A DNA stretch of 64,000 bases, from positions 1-64,000 of the forward strand of contig NZ_JABSNM010000007.1 in the NCBI RefSeq assembly GCF_013294065.1. Direction: 5' to 3'. Shown one piece after another: positions 27,101-37,094 of this stretch. The notes under the pieces are model-generated. The model made no database searches. It was not told the DNA's origin and saw only the letters and a program-made list of their open reading frames with translations. How positions within the stretch are numbered: position 1 is the first letter of the stretch; each line of letters opens with the position of its first letter. The DNA comes from Sphaerotilus uruguayifluvii (lineage in GTDB: Bacteria > Pseudomonadota > Gammaproteobacteria > Burkholderiales > Burkholderiaceae_C). The translations under genes and the position numbers were made by a program.

Positions 27101-27343
27101 CGACTCCATGTAGATCAGGTTCGGCGCGCCGTTGAGCTCCTGCTCGATGACGGCCAGCACGCTGTCCTCGAGCACCTGCGCCGAGGCGCCGGGATAGGCG
27201 GTCGAGATGACGATGGACGGCGGCGCCACCGTCGGGTACTGCGCCACCGGCAGCTTCGTGACCGCCGCGCCGCCCAGCACCAGGATGAACAGCGCGATCA
27301 CCCAGGCGAAGATCGGCCGGTCGATGAAGAATCGGGAAGACAT
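24167..27343 (-). CDS. RND multidrug efflux permease (AcrB/MexB type, HAE1)
   Basis: 1058 residues, full length. It begins [19 protein letters not shown] and has the HAE1 features: two large periplasmic loops, GISIN-like '[31 protein letters not shown]', here spanning helix 4 with the paired aspartates of the proton path (VDDAIVV), and the C-terminal repeat ending in helices such as [17 protein letters not shown]. It exports hydrophobic drugs or solvents using the proton gradient. It lies 21 bases after the adaptor and 8 bases before the channel start. Confidence 0.96.
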   Translation of the reverse strand: [1058 protein letters not shown]

Positions 27344-27364
27344 CGTGTCGTCTCTCCTGGCCGG

Positions 27365-28663
27365 TCAGCGGCTGGCCGCCGAGGCCGGCGCGGCCGGCGA
27401 CATCGGCATGGCGGGAGCGGAGGCCGGGGCGGCGCCCGCGGCCGGGCCGGACGCCGCGACCCACGGCACCGGCGTGACCGGCGACTTCGGCCGCATCTTC
27501 TGGAAGCCGTCGACGATGACCTGCTCGCCGTCCTTCAGGCCCTCGAGCACCACCCAGTTCGCGCCGTTGGCGCCGCCGATCTTCACCGGGCGCGGCGCGG
27601 GCAGGTTGCCCTCGCCCACCACCAGCACGGTGTCGCCGGCGTTGCCGCGGGTCACCGCCTGCTGCGGCAGCAGCACCGCGCGCGGCGCCTCGGCCTGCGC
27701 GATGCGCACCCGCACGAACAGGCCCGGCAGCAGCGTGCCCTTCGGATTGGGCACCTCGGCGCGCAGCGTCACCTGGCCGGAGGTGGCGTCCACCGACAGG
27801 TCGGAGAACAGCAGCCGTCCGGGCTGCGGATGCTCGCTGCCGTCGTCGAGCACCAGGCGCACGTCGGCGCCGCGCCCGCCCCCTTCGCCCAGCCGGCCGG
27901 CCTCGACCGCGCGGCGCAGGCGCATGACCTCGGCCGCGGACTGGGTGAAGTTGACGTACATCGGGTCGGTCTGCTGGATCAGCGCGAGCTGCGTGACCTC
28001 GCCCTGCCCGACCAGCGCGCCCTCGGTGACCAGCGCGCGGCCGATGGTGCCGGAGATCGGCGCCTTGACCTGGGCGTAGTCGACGTTGAGCCGCGCGGTG
28101 GTCACCGCGGCCTTGGCGGTGGCGACGTCGGCCTGGGCCTGCTTCAGCGCCGTCTGCGTGGCCACCCATTCGGTCTGGCTGATCGCCCGGGCCGCGGCCA
28201 GCGGCTCGTTGCGCGCCAGGTTGGCCTGGGCCTGGGCGAGATTGGCCTCGGCCTTGGCCTGCGCGGCCAGCGCGCTGTCGAGCGTGGCGCGGTAGGGCGC
28301 GTCGTCGAGCTGGAACAGCGCCTGCCCGGCCTGGACGCTGCCGCCTTCGGTGAACAGCCGCTTCTGCACGATGCCGGCCACGCGGGCGCGGACCTGCGCG
28401 GTGCGCCAGGCCTCCAGCCGGCCGGAGAGCTCGCTGCGGATCGCCACCGGCCGCGACTCGACCGTCAGCACGCCGACGGCCGGCGGCGGCGGCGCCGCCC
28501 CCCCGCCCGCTCCGGGCGCGCCGGCACCGCCGGCCGGCTTGTCGGCACCACCGCCGCAGGCCGTCAGCACGGCCGCCAGCACCGCGACGCCCAGCGTCGC
28601 GGCCGCACGCGCGCCGCCGACCGGGCGGCGCACGCGGGAATTCATCTCGGGGAAAGCGTTCAT
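27365..28663 (-). CDS. RND efflux periplasmic adaptor lipoprotein (AcrA/MexA type)
   Basis: 432 residues from the ATG at 28663; 28645 (ATG) and 28681 (TTG) are possible alternatives. Lipobox VLTACGGGADK follows a hydrophobic segment. The order is the AcrA one: barrel-sandwich strand GRLEAWRTAQVRARVAGIVQKR, a coiled-coil hairpin (AKAEANLAQAQANLARNEPL), the second lipoyl half VDYAQVKAPISGTIGRALVTEG, and the beta-barrel. It bridges the pump to the outer-membrane channel. The Pro/Ala-rich tail is low complexity. It is the first gene of the operon, with the operator for the divergent TetR repressor just upstream. Confidence 0.95.
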   Translation of the reverse strand: MNAFPEMNSRVRRPVGGARAAATLGVAVLAAVLTACGGGADKPAGGAGAPGAGGGAAPPPPAVGVLTVESRPVAIRSELSGRLEAWRTAQVRARVAGIVQKRLFTEGGSVQAGQALFQLDDAPYRATLDSALAAQAKAEANLAQAQANLARNEPLAAARAISQTEWVATQTALKQAQADVATAKAAVTTARLNVDYAQVKAPISGTIGRALVTEGALVGQGEVTQLALIQQTDPMYVNFTQSAAEVMRLRRAVEAGRLGEGGGRGADVRLVLDDGSEHPQPGRLLFSDLSVDATSGQVTLRAEVPNPKGTLLPGLFVRVRIAQAEAPRAVLLPQQAVTRGNAGDTVLVVGEGNLPAPRPVKIGGANGANWVVLEGLKDGEQVIVDGFQKMRPKSPVTPVPWVAASGPAAGAAPASAPAMPMSPAAPASAASR

Positions 28664-28716
28664 CTCAGGCTGTCCAGGCAATTCGGGTCTTGAGAACGAT
28701 CAGGATGGCCGCATCA

Positions 28717-28744
28717 TACATACAATCACGAATGTATGTGGCAA
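28717..28744 (-). promoter_or_regulatory. Promoter of the RND efflux operon
   Basis: On the - strand TTGCCA (28739-28744) and TATGTA (28717-28722) are separated by 16 bases, a fair sigma-70 promoter. The whole spacer and the -10 box are covered by the palindrome at 28718-28739, so bound repressor would block RNA polymerase. Confidence 0.6.
28718..28739. promoter_or_regulatory. Operator palindrome for the TetR/AcrR-type repressor
   Basis: ACATACA (28718-28724) and TGTATGT (28733-28739) are perfect complements, with inner TC/GA also pairing. This resembles the AcrR/TtgR operator type, which contains TACATACA half sites. It lies in the 129-base divergent gap between the efflux operon and its repressor gene. 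Confidence 0.82.
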
Positions 28745-29390
28745 GCACCGCGCGATGGACGTACGATCGCGCCCCCGCATGGAGACAGGACCGTGGCAAG
28801 GAAGACGAAGGAAGAGGCCGCCGAGACCCGCGAGCGGCTGCTCGACACCGCCGAGGAGGTGTTCCTGCGCGAGGGCGTGACGCGCACCTCGCTGCAGCGC
28901 ATCGCCGAGGCGGCCGGCGTGACCCGCGGCGCCATCTACTGGCACTTCCAGGACAAGGCCGACCTGTTCAACGCGATGATGGAGCGGGTCTGCCTGCCCT
29001 GCGAGGAGGCCTGCACGCTCGACGCGCAGGCGGCGGACGCGGCGCAGGCGCTGCGCGAGTTCGCGCGTCAGCCGCTCGAGCGCATGCTGGAGGACGAGCG
29101 CACGCGGCGCGTGTTCACCATCGCGATCCACCGCACCGAATACAGCGAGGAGATGCGCGCCGCCTTCGAGCGCCATCTGGAGGCGATGGAGACGTTCCGC
29201 ACCCAGGCCGAGGCCATCGTGCGCCGCGGCCTGGCCGAGGGCCGCTTCGAGGCGCGGCTCGACAGCCGCGCCGCCTCGGTGGCGATGATCGCGCTGATCG
29301 ACGGCCTGCTGTCGCGGGCGACCTCGACGCCGACCGGCCCGGACGAGCTGCGCGACGCCTTCGCGGCGATCGACCTGTTCGTGGAGGGGC

Positions 29391-30755
<1,365 letters not shown>

Positions 30756-30759
30756 GGGA

Positions 30760-32721
30760 TCAGGAAATGGAAGGCGAGACCGTGTCGGGGTCGGCCGCCG
30801 CATCGCCCGGAGGCAGCGGCAGCCGCAGCGTGAAGCATGCACCACCTTCCGGACGGTTGCTCGCCTCGAGCTCGCCGTGGAACTCGCGCACGATGTCGCG
30901 CGAGATCGCCAGGCCCAGACCGAGGCCGACGCCGGCCTCCTTGGTCGTGAAGAAGGGCTCGAACAGGCGCGCGCGCACCGCCTCCGGCACGCCGGGGCCG
31001 CTGTCGGCGACATCGAGCCGCAGCGGCGCGTCGCCCGGCGCGGCCGAGGCGTCGCGCCCGGCCGAGATGGTCAGCCTCCGCACCGGGCTGTCCTTCATCG
31101 CGTCGGCGGCATTGCCGATCAGGTTGATCAGCACCTGCTCGAGCCGGTTCGGGTCGCACCAGGCGACGACCTCGCCGGGCACGCAGTCGTTGCGCACCAC
31201 GACGCCCTCGCGGCGCAGGCGCTGGTCGTAGAGGAAGAGCGCGTTGGCCACCGCATGGGCCACGTCGGTGGCCGCCGGCACCGCGGCCGACTTGCGCGCG
31301 AAGCCCTTGAGCGGCTGGATGATCTGGCCCATCTGGTCGGCCAGCCGGGTGATGATGTTCAGGTTGCCCGACACCGCCTTCTGGTCGCCGCGGCGCTGGA
31401 ACTCGACCGCATTGCCCGCGAGCGTGCGGATCGCGCCCAGCGGCTGCGCCAGCTCGTGCGTGATGCCGGTGGCGAGCTGGCCCAGCGCGGCCATCTTGCC
31501 GGCATGCACCAGCTCGTCCTGCGCCGCGCGCAGCGTCTGCTCGGCCTGCTCGCGCTCGCCGATCTCGCGGCGCAGCCGCGCGTTCGTCTCGGTCAGCGCC
31601 CGGGTGCGCCGCGCGACCTTGTGCTCGAGCTCGGCATTGGCGCGCTCGAGCAGCTGCTTGGCCTCGAGCTTCTCGCGCATGCTGCGCCGGCGCTGGTTCA
31701 GGAACAGCGCCAGCAGCAGCACGAAGCCGGCGGCCACCGCCGAGAGCATGCTGTGCAGCACCGCCTGGTTGCGCACGCCGCGCAGGTCCGGGAAGATCAT
31801 CAGCCGCCAGTCCATGCCGTCGAGCGCACGCCCGAGCACCAGCGTGCTCGAGCGGGTCGGCCGCAGGCCGTCCTCGGGCGGCAGCACGCCCGGCGGCAGC
31901 ACGCCCTCGACCTCCTCGTCGTCGCCGCTGCCCAGGCTCACCGGCAGCGGAAAGCGCGGCAGCGCGTGCTCGTCGTAGAGCCGGGTGATCTGCAGGTCCA
32001 CGCGCTGGTCCAGCGACAGGTCCGACAGCGTGGTGTAGCGCCACTCCGGCCGCGACGACAGGATGACGACGCCGTTGGTGTCGGCCAGGAGCGCCGGCGC
32101 GCCCAGCATCTCCCAGGTCTGCTCGATCGGCTCCAGGCTGATCTTGATCGTCGCCACGCCCAGGATGCGCGCACCGTCGCGGATCGGGTGCGAGACGAAG
32201 TAGCCCGGCTGGTGGGTGCGCGCGCCGATGGCGAAGTGCCGCCCGACCTGGCCCGACAGCGCCTCCTGGAAATAGGGGCGGAAGGACATGTCCTCGCCGA
32301 GGTGGCTGTCGTCGCCGATCTCGTCGCTGCTGCTGGCCACGACGATGCCGCGCTCGTCGAGCACGAACACCGCCAGGCTGCCGAGGTGGGCGTTGAGGCG
32401 GCGCAGGTAGCTGTTGGCCGCGCTGACCCGCAGCGCATGGTGCGGCTCCAGCAGCAGCGCCTGGATCTCGCGGTTGAGCTGGATCGTCGCCGGGATGTGC
32501 TCCAGGCGCTTGATCATGCCCTGCACCGCCGACGCGAACAGGTCGAGGCGGTGGTTGGCGTCCTCGCGCATCAGCGCCATGCCGTGGCGCTCGCTGAGGA
32601 CGAAGCCGGTCCAGCCCGACAGTGCCACCGCCGCGAAGGCCGCGAGCAGCACCAGCAGCTGGCGCAGCGCCGGCCACAGCGGCCGGCGCGGTCCGAACAG
32701 TCGCGAGGGCGCGGCAGTCAA
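30760..32721 (-). CDS. aauS: Sensor histidine kinase of acidic amino acid uptake (AauS/DctB type)
   Basis: 653 residues. There is one helix near residues 20-42, a periplasmic double-PAS (dCache-like) sensor of about 270 residues, a second helix (MLSAVAAGFVLLLALFLNQ), a coiled coil, the phospho-acceptor histidine in GITHELAQPLGAIRTLAGN, and an ATPase domain with LINLIGNAADAMKDS, DSGPGVPEAVRARLFEPFFTTK and GLGLGLAISRDI. The DctB-like arrangement and position beside a glutamate/aspartate transporter suggest it senses acidic amino acids in the periplasm. Confidence 0.9.
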   Translation of the reverse strand: MTAAPSRLFGPRRPLWPALRQLLVLLAAFAAVALSGWTGFVLSERHGMALMREDANHRLDLFASAVQGMIKRLEHIPATIQLNREIQALLLEPHHALRVSAANSYLRRLNAHLGSLAVFVLDERGIVVASSSDEIGDDSHLGEDMSFRPYFQEALSGQVGRHFAIGARTHQPGYFVSHPIRDGARILGVATIKISLEPIEQTWEMLGAPALLADTNGVVILSSRPEWRYTTLSDLSLDQRVDLQITRLYDEHALPRFPLPVSLGSGDDEEVEGVLPPGVLPPEDGLRPTRSSTLVLGRALDGMDWRLMIFPDLRGVRNQAVLHSMLSAVAAGFVLLLALFLNQRRRSMREKLEAKQLLERANAELEHKVARRTRALTETNARLRREIGEREQAEQTLRAAQDELVHAGKMAALGQLATGITHELAQPLGAIRTLAGNAVEFQRRGDQKAVSGNLNIITRLADQMGQIIQPLKGFARKSAAVPAATDVAHAVANALFLYDQRLRREGVVVRNDCVPGEVVAWCDPNRLEQVLINLIGNAADAMKDSPVRRLTISAGRDASAAPGDAPLRLDVADSGPGVPEAVRARLFEPFFTTKEAGVGLGLGLAISRDIVREFHGELEASNRPEGGACFTLRLPLPPGDAAADPDTVSPSIS

Positions 32722-32749
32722 GGCGTGCGGATCAGGGGTTCGGCGGGGT

Positions 32750-33484
<735 letters not shown>

Positions 33485-33507
33485 GATGGGAGTCCTCGAT
33501 CAGGAAT

Positions 33508-34173
33508 TCAGCGAATGATGGCGATCTTCTTCTGCAGGTGCTTGACCAGCATCGACAGCGAGAAGCAGATGGCGAAATAGACCAGCGTCGCGACCAGATA
33601 GGTCTCGATCGGACGGTTGAAGTTCTTGCCGGCGCTCTCGAAGCCCTTGAGCAGGTCGTAGGCGCCGATCGCGTACACCAGCGAGGTGTCCTGGAACAGG
33701 ATGATCGTCTGGGTCAGCAGCACCGGGATCATGTTGCGGAAGGCCTGCGGCAGCACGACCAGCTGCATCGTCTGGCGGTAGCTCATGCCCATCGCGTAGC
33801 CGGCGTAGACCTGGCCGCGCGGCACCGACTGGATGCCCGCGCGCATGATCTCCGAGTAGTAGGCCGCCTCGAACAGCGTGAAGGTCACCAGCGCCGAGAG
33901 CTCGGCGCCCATCGGGCGGCCGATCAGCAGCGGGATCAGCAGGAAGAACCACAGGATCACCATCACCAGCGGGATGGAGCGCATCGTGTTGACGTAGGCG
34001 GCGGCCGGCGCCTCCAGCCAGGGCTTGCCCGACAGGCGCATCAGCGCCAGCAGCGTGCCCAGCACGATGCCGCCGATCATCGCCACCAGCGTCAGCTGCA
34101 CCGAGAACAGCAGGCCCTTGGACACGTAGGCGGAGAGGATCTCCGCGTTCAGGAAGGAGAAGTCGAGTTGCAT
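33508..34173 (-). CDS. gltK: Glutamate/aspartate ABC transporter, permease
   Basis: 221 residues with about five helices. The inner-membrane component motif is present as EIMRAGIQSVPRGQVYAGYAMGMS, the EAA loop that contacts the ATPase, followed by YRQTMQLVVLPQAFRNMIP. It pairs with the GltJ-type permease, which starts 19 bases before it on the same transcript. Confidence 0.95.
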   Translation of the reverse strand: MQLDFSFLNAEILSAYVSKGLLFSVQLTLVAMIGGIVLGTLLALMRLSGKPWLEAPAAAYVNTMRSIPLVMVILWFFLLIPLLIGRPMGAELSALVTFTLFEAAYYSEIMRAGIQSVPRGQVYAGYAMGMSYRQTMQLVVLPQAFRNMIPVLLTQTIILFQDTSLVYAIGAYDLLKGFESAGKNFNRPIETYLVATLVYFAICFSLSMLVKHLQKKIAIIR

Positions 34174-34192
34174 GGGAAGTCCTCGGCCGCGC

Positions 34193-34936
34193 TCACTTGC
34201 CCGCGCCGATCGTGCCCGGGATGCGCATCCGGCGCTCGATCACCCGGGCGACCTGGTAGATCAGGATCGAGGTGATGAAATAGAGGGCGGTCACCGCCAG
34301 GTAGATCTCGATGCCGCGCGAGGTCTCCTCCTGGGCCTGGCGGGCGAACATCGTCAGCTCGGCCACCGAGACCGAGAAGGCCACGGACGAGTTCTTGACG
34401 ATGCCCATGCTCTCGCTGGTCAGCGGCGGGATGACGATGCGCAGCGCCATCGGCAGCAGCACGAAGCGGTAGGTCTGCGGCAGCGTCAGGCCCAGCGCCT
34501 GGCCGGCCATGCGCTGGCCGCGCGGCAGGCTCTGGATGCCCGCCTTGACCTGCTCGGACACCCGCGCCGAAGTGAAGAAGCCCAGGCCCAGCACCACGAG
34601 CAGGAAGCTCGGGATCTGCTTGAGGGCCGGAACCAGCTCCGGGATGACGAAGTACCAGAGAAAGACCTGCACCAGCACCGGAATGTTGCGGAACAGCTCC
34701 GTCCAGGCGTCGCCCAGCAGCACCAGCCACCGATTGGGCGTCGTTCTCAGGATGCCCATCAGGCAGCCGAACAGCAGAGCCACCGCCAGCGCCAGCAGCG
34801 AGACGGACGCCGTCCAGCCCCAGGCCGAGATGATCCAGTCCAGATAGGTGATGTCGCCGCCATCGCCGAAGCAGCGCGGCACGACCTCGCCGTCGATCGT
34901 GTTCCTGCAGAAGACCTGCCAGTCCCAGTCAGCCAA
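34193..34936 (-). CDS. gltJ: Glutamate/aspartate ABC transporter, permease
   Basis: 247 residues. The first 30 residues (FCRNTIDGEVVPRCFGDGGD) are the typical GltJ extension that faces the periplasm. Helices follow, with the EAA loop VSEQVKAGIQSLPRGQRMAGQALGL. It forms the translocation pore with GltK. Confidence 0.95.
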   Translation of the reverse strand: MADWDWQVFCRNTIDGEVVPRCFGDGGDITYLDWIISAWGWTASVSLLALAVALLFGCLMGILRTTPNRWLVLLGDAWTELFRNIPVLVQVFLWYFVIPELVPALKQIPSFLLVVLGLGFFTSARVSEQVKAGIQSLPRGQRMAGQALGLTLPQTYRFVLLPMALRIVIPPLTSESMGIVKNSSVAFSVSVAELTMFARQAQEETSRGIEIYLAVTALYFITSILIYQVARVIERRMRIPGTIGAGK

Positions 34937-35006
34937 GAGCTTTCTCCTCGTTCTTCATCGTCAGCATGGACGGACCCGCCCGGACCGGGCGGATCCGCCT
35001 TCAGGG

Positions 35007-35900
35007 TCACTTCTTCGCGTACTCTTCGGCCGGCTTGTCGTTGGGGTGGGCCCAGGCGGCCTTGGTGGCCTCGGACAGCGGCAGGCCGACCGCGGTGTTG
35101 GAGGGCGGGATCGGCTGCATGAACCACTTGTCATAGAGCTTGGCCAGGTCGCCGCTCTTGATCATGCCCTTGATGCTGTCGTCGACCGCGGCCTTGAACT
35201 CGGTGTCGTCCTTGCGCAGCATGCAGGCGATCGGCTCGACGTTGAGCACCTCGCCGACGATGCGGAAGTCCTTCGGGTTCTTCGACTTGGCGATGTTGCC
35301 CGCCAGGATCTGGCCGTCCATCACGAAGGCGTCGGCGCGGCCCGAATCCAGCAGCAGGAAGCTGTCGGCGTGGTCCTTGCCGAAGACTTCCTTGAAGTCG
35401 ACGCCGTTGGCCTTCTCGTGCTTGCGCAGCAGCTGCACCGAGGTCGTGCCGGTGGTGGTGGCGACGTTCTTGCCGTTGAGCTGGGCGATCGAGGTGATGC
35501 CCGAACTGGCCTTCACGGCGATGCGCACTTCCTCGACATAGGTCGTCACCGCGAACGACACCTGCTTCTGGCGCGCGGCGTTGTTGGTGGTGGAGCCGCA
35601 CTCGAGGTCGACGGTGCCGTTCTCGACCAGCGGGATGCGGTTCTGCGAGGTCACCGGCTGGTACTTGACCGTCAGCGACGACAGGCCCAGCTTCTTGCGC
35701 AGGTCGGAGGCGACGCGCTCGGCCATCTCGGTGTGGAAGCCGACGTACTTGCCGTCGCCCAGCGTGAAGCCCAGCGCGCCGGAGGACTCGCGCACGCCCA
35801 GCGTGATCGTGCCGCTGGACTTGATCTTGTCGAGCGTGCCGGAGGCCTGCACGGCACCGGTGGCCAGCAGCACGGCGGCGAGAACGAGGGATTTCTTCAT
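35007..35900 (-). CDS. gltI: Periplasmic glutamate/aspartate-binding protein
   Basis: 297 residues. Signal peptide MKKSLVLAAVLLATGAVQAS, then the SBP_bac_3 fold: GTITLGVRESSGALGFTLGD, the ligand-binding VENGTVDLECGSTTNNA, and TTTGTTSVQLLRKHEK. AAGGAAG precedes the ATG by 6 bases. It captures acidic amino acids for the GltJKL permease. It is the second of two adjacent binding-protein genes. Confidence 0.95.
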   Translation of the reverse strand: MKKSLVLAAVLLATGAVQASGTLDKIKSSGTITLGVRESSGALGFTLGDGKYVGFHTEMAERVASDLRKKLGLSSLTVKYQPVTSQNRIPLVENGTVDLECGSTTNNAARQKQVSFAVTTYVEEVRIAVKASSGITSIAQLNGKNVATTTGTTSVQLLRKHEKANGVDFKEVFGKDHADSFLLLDSGRADAFVMDGQILAGNIAKSKNPKDFRIVGEVLNVEPIACMLRKDDTEFKAAVDDSIKGMIKSGDLAKLYDKWFMQPIPPSNTAVGLPLSEATKAAWAHPNDKPAEEYAKK

Positions 35901-35980
35901 GGCTCTTCCTTGTGTGGGTTGAGTGACGGGGTGGACGGTTGGAGGGTGAGCGCGCTGCGCGGCACCGGGGCTGACGGAGA

Positions 35981-36946
35981 TCAGCCGAGCGGCTGGTCGT
36001 TCGGGCGGCGCTGCAGCTGCAGCATCGCCGGCGATGGCGGCCAGTTCAGGTTCAGGCCCTTCGGCGGGATCGGGCTCTGGAACCAGCGCTGGTAGGTGCG
36101 CATCGCCTCGCCCGACTGCAGCAGCCGCACCAGCGCGCGGTCGACGGCCGCCTTGAAGTCGGTGTCGCCCCGGCGCATCATGCAGGCGTAGGCCTCCTGC
36201 GACATCGGGGTTCCCACGACCTCCCAGTCGTCGGGCCGGACCGCACGGGCGCGCGCGCCGAACAGCAGCGCGTCATCCATCATGAAGGCCTCGGCGCGGC
36301 CCGACTCGAGCGCGAGGAAGGCCTCCTCGTGGTCGCGGGCGGTGACGAAGCGCATGTGCAGGCCGCGCCGCTCGGCATGGGTGCGCAGCAGCCGCTCCGA
36401 CGTGGTGCCCGCGGTCACCACGACCGTCCGGCCGTCGAGGTCGGAGAAGTCGCGGATCGGCGAGCCGCGGCGAACCAGCAGCCGCGTGCCGGCGATGAAG
36501 AAGGTGGTCGAGAACGACACCAGGCGGGCGCGGTCGGCGGTGTGCGTCGTCGAGGCGCACTCCAGGTCGACCGTGCCGCTGCGCACCAGCGGGATGCGGT
36601 TCTGCGTCGTCACCGGCACCAGGCGGATGGTCAGCGCCGGCAGCTTCAGCTCCGCCTTCAGGCTGTCGACGACGCGCAGCATCAGCTCGTGCGAGTAGCC
36701 CACCACGCGCTTGTGCGAGTCGTAGTAGGAGAACGGCACCGAGGACTCGCGGTGGCCCAGGCTGATCGTGCCGGTCTCGACGATGCGGCGCAGCGTCTCC
36801 GACTCCGGCAGCGCCTGCTCCGGCACCGGGCGCTGCGCCAGCGCCGGACCCAGCGCCAGCGCCAGCAGCGCGGCCGCACCGGCACGCCGCCAGGCCTGCA
36901 GGCCGCGGCGGCTGTCCGGGAGGGAGATCGGGAGGGCGTCGTTCAT
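35981..36946 (-). CDS. Second periplasmic glutamate/aspartate-type binding protein (tandem paralogue)
   Basis: 321 residues from the ATG at 36946; the extension to 36964 would begin upstream of the predicted transcription start. Signal region AGAAALLALALGPALAQ, then TGTISLGHRESSVPFSYYDS, VRSGTVDLECASTTHTADRA and TAGTTSERLLRTHAERRG, parallel to GltI throughout. It lies 80 bases before gltI on the same strand and is probably the first gene of the operon. The sequences are clearly diverged, so a different ligand preference or affinity is possible. Confidence 0.88.
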   Translation of the reverse strand: MNDALPISLPDSRRGLQAWRRAGAAALLALALGPALAQRPVPEQALPESETLRRIVETGTISLGHRESSVPFSYYDSHKRVVGYSHELMLRVVDSLKAELKLPALTIRLVPVTTQNRIPLVRSGTVDLECASTTHTADRARLVSFSTTFFIAGTRLLVRRGSPIRDFSDLDGRTVVVTAGTTSERLLRTHAERRGLHMRFVTARDHEEAFLALESGRAEAFMMDDALLFGARARAVRPDDWEVVGTPMSQEAYACMMRRGDTDFKAAVDRALVRLLQSGEAMRTYQRWFQSPIPPKGLNLNWPPSPAMLQLQRRPNDQPLG

Positions 36947-36959
36947 TGCACCAGAACAG

Positions 36960-36975
36960 AGCATGACTCGTGCCA
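36960..36975 (-). promoter_or_regulatory. Sigma-54 promoter of the acidic amino acid uptake operon
   Basis: On the - strand TGGCACG-AGTC-ATGCT matches the sigma-54 consensus at all defined positions except one (A for T). GG and GC have the required 12-base start-to-start spacing. It fits the sigma-54-dependent AauR regulator encoded at the end of the operon. The predicted start lies about 3 bases before the ATG at 36946, which would make this mRNA nearly leaderless. Confidence 0.72.
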
Positions 36976-37062
36976 GCTCGTCGCACCCCGGCCGCCCGAG
37001 GGACGCGGCAGGCCCGCCGCCCCGAGGGGGGCCGGCAATCCGTCACGCCCGCCACGCGGGCA

Positions 37063-37076
37063 ATCGGATTTCCGGA
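37063..37076. promoter_or_regulatory. AauR-like inverted repeat (enhancer site)
   Basis: ATCGG-ATTT-CCGGA matches the reported AauR motif TTCGG-N4-CCGAA at 8 of 10 defined positions, including both CGG/CCG cores. It lies about 100 bases upstream of the sigma-54 promoter, a normal enhancer distance. Confidence 0.55.
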
Positions 37077-37094
37077 CGGACGCGGAACAGGACG

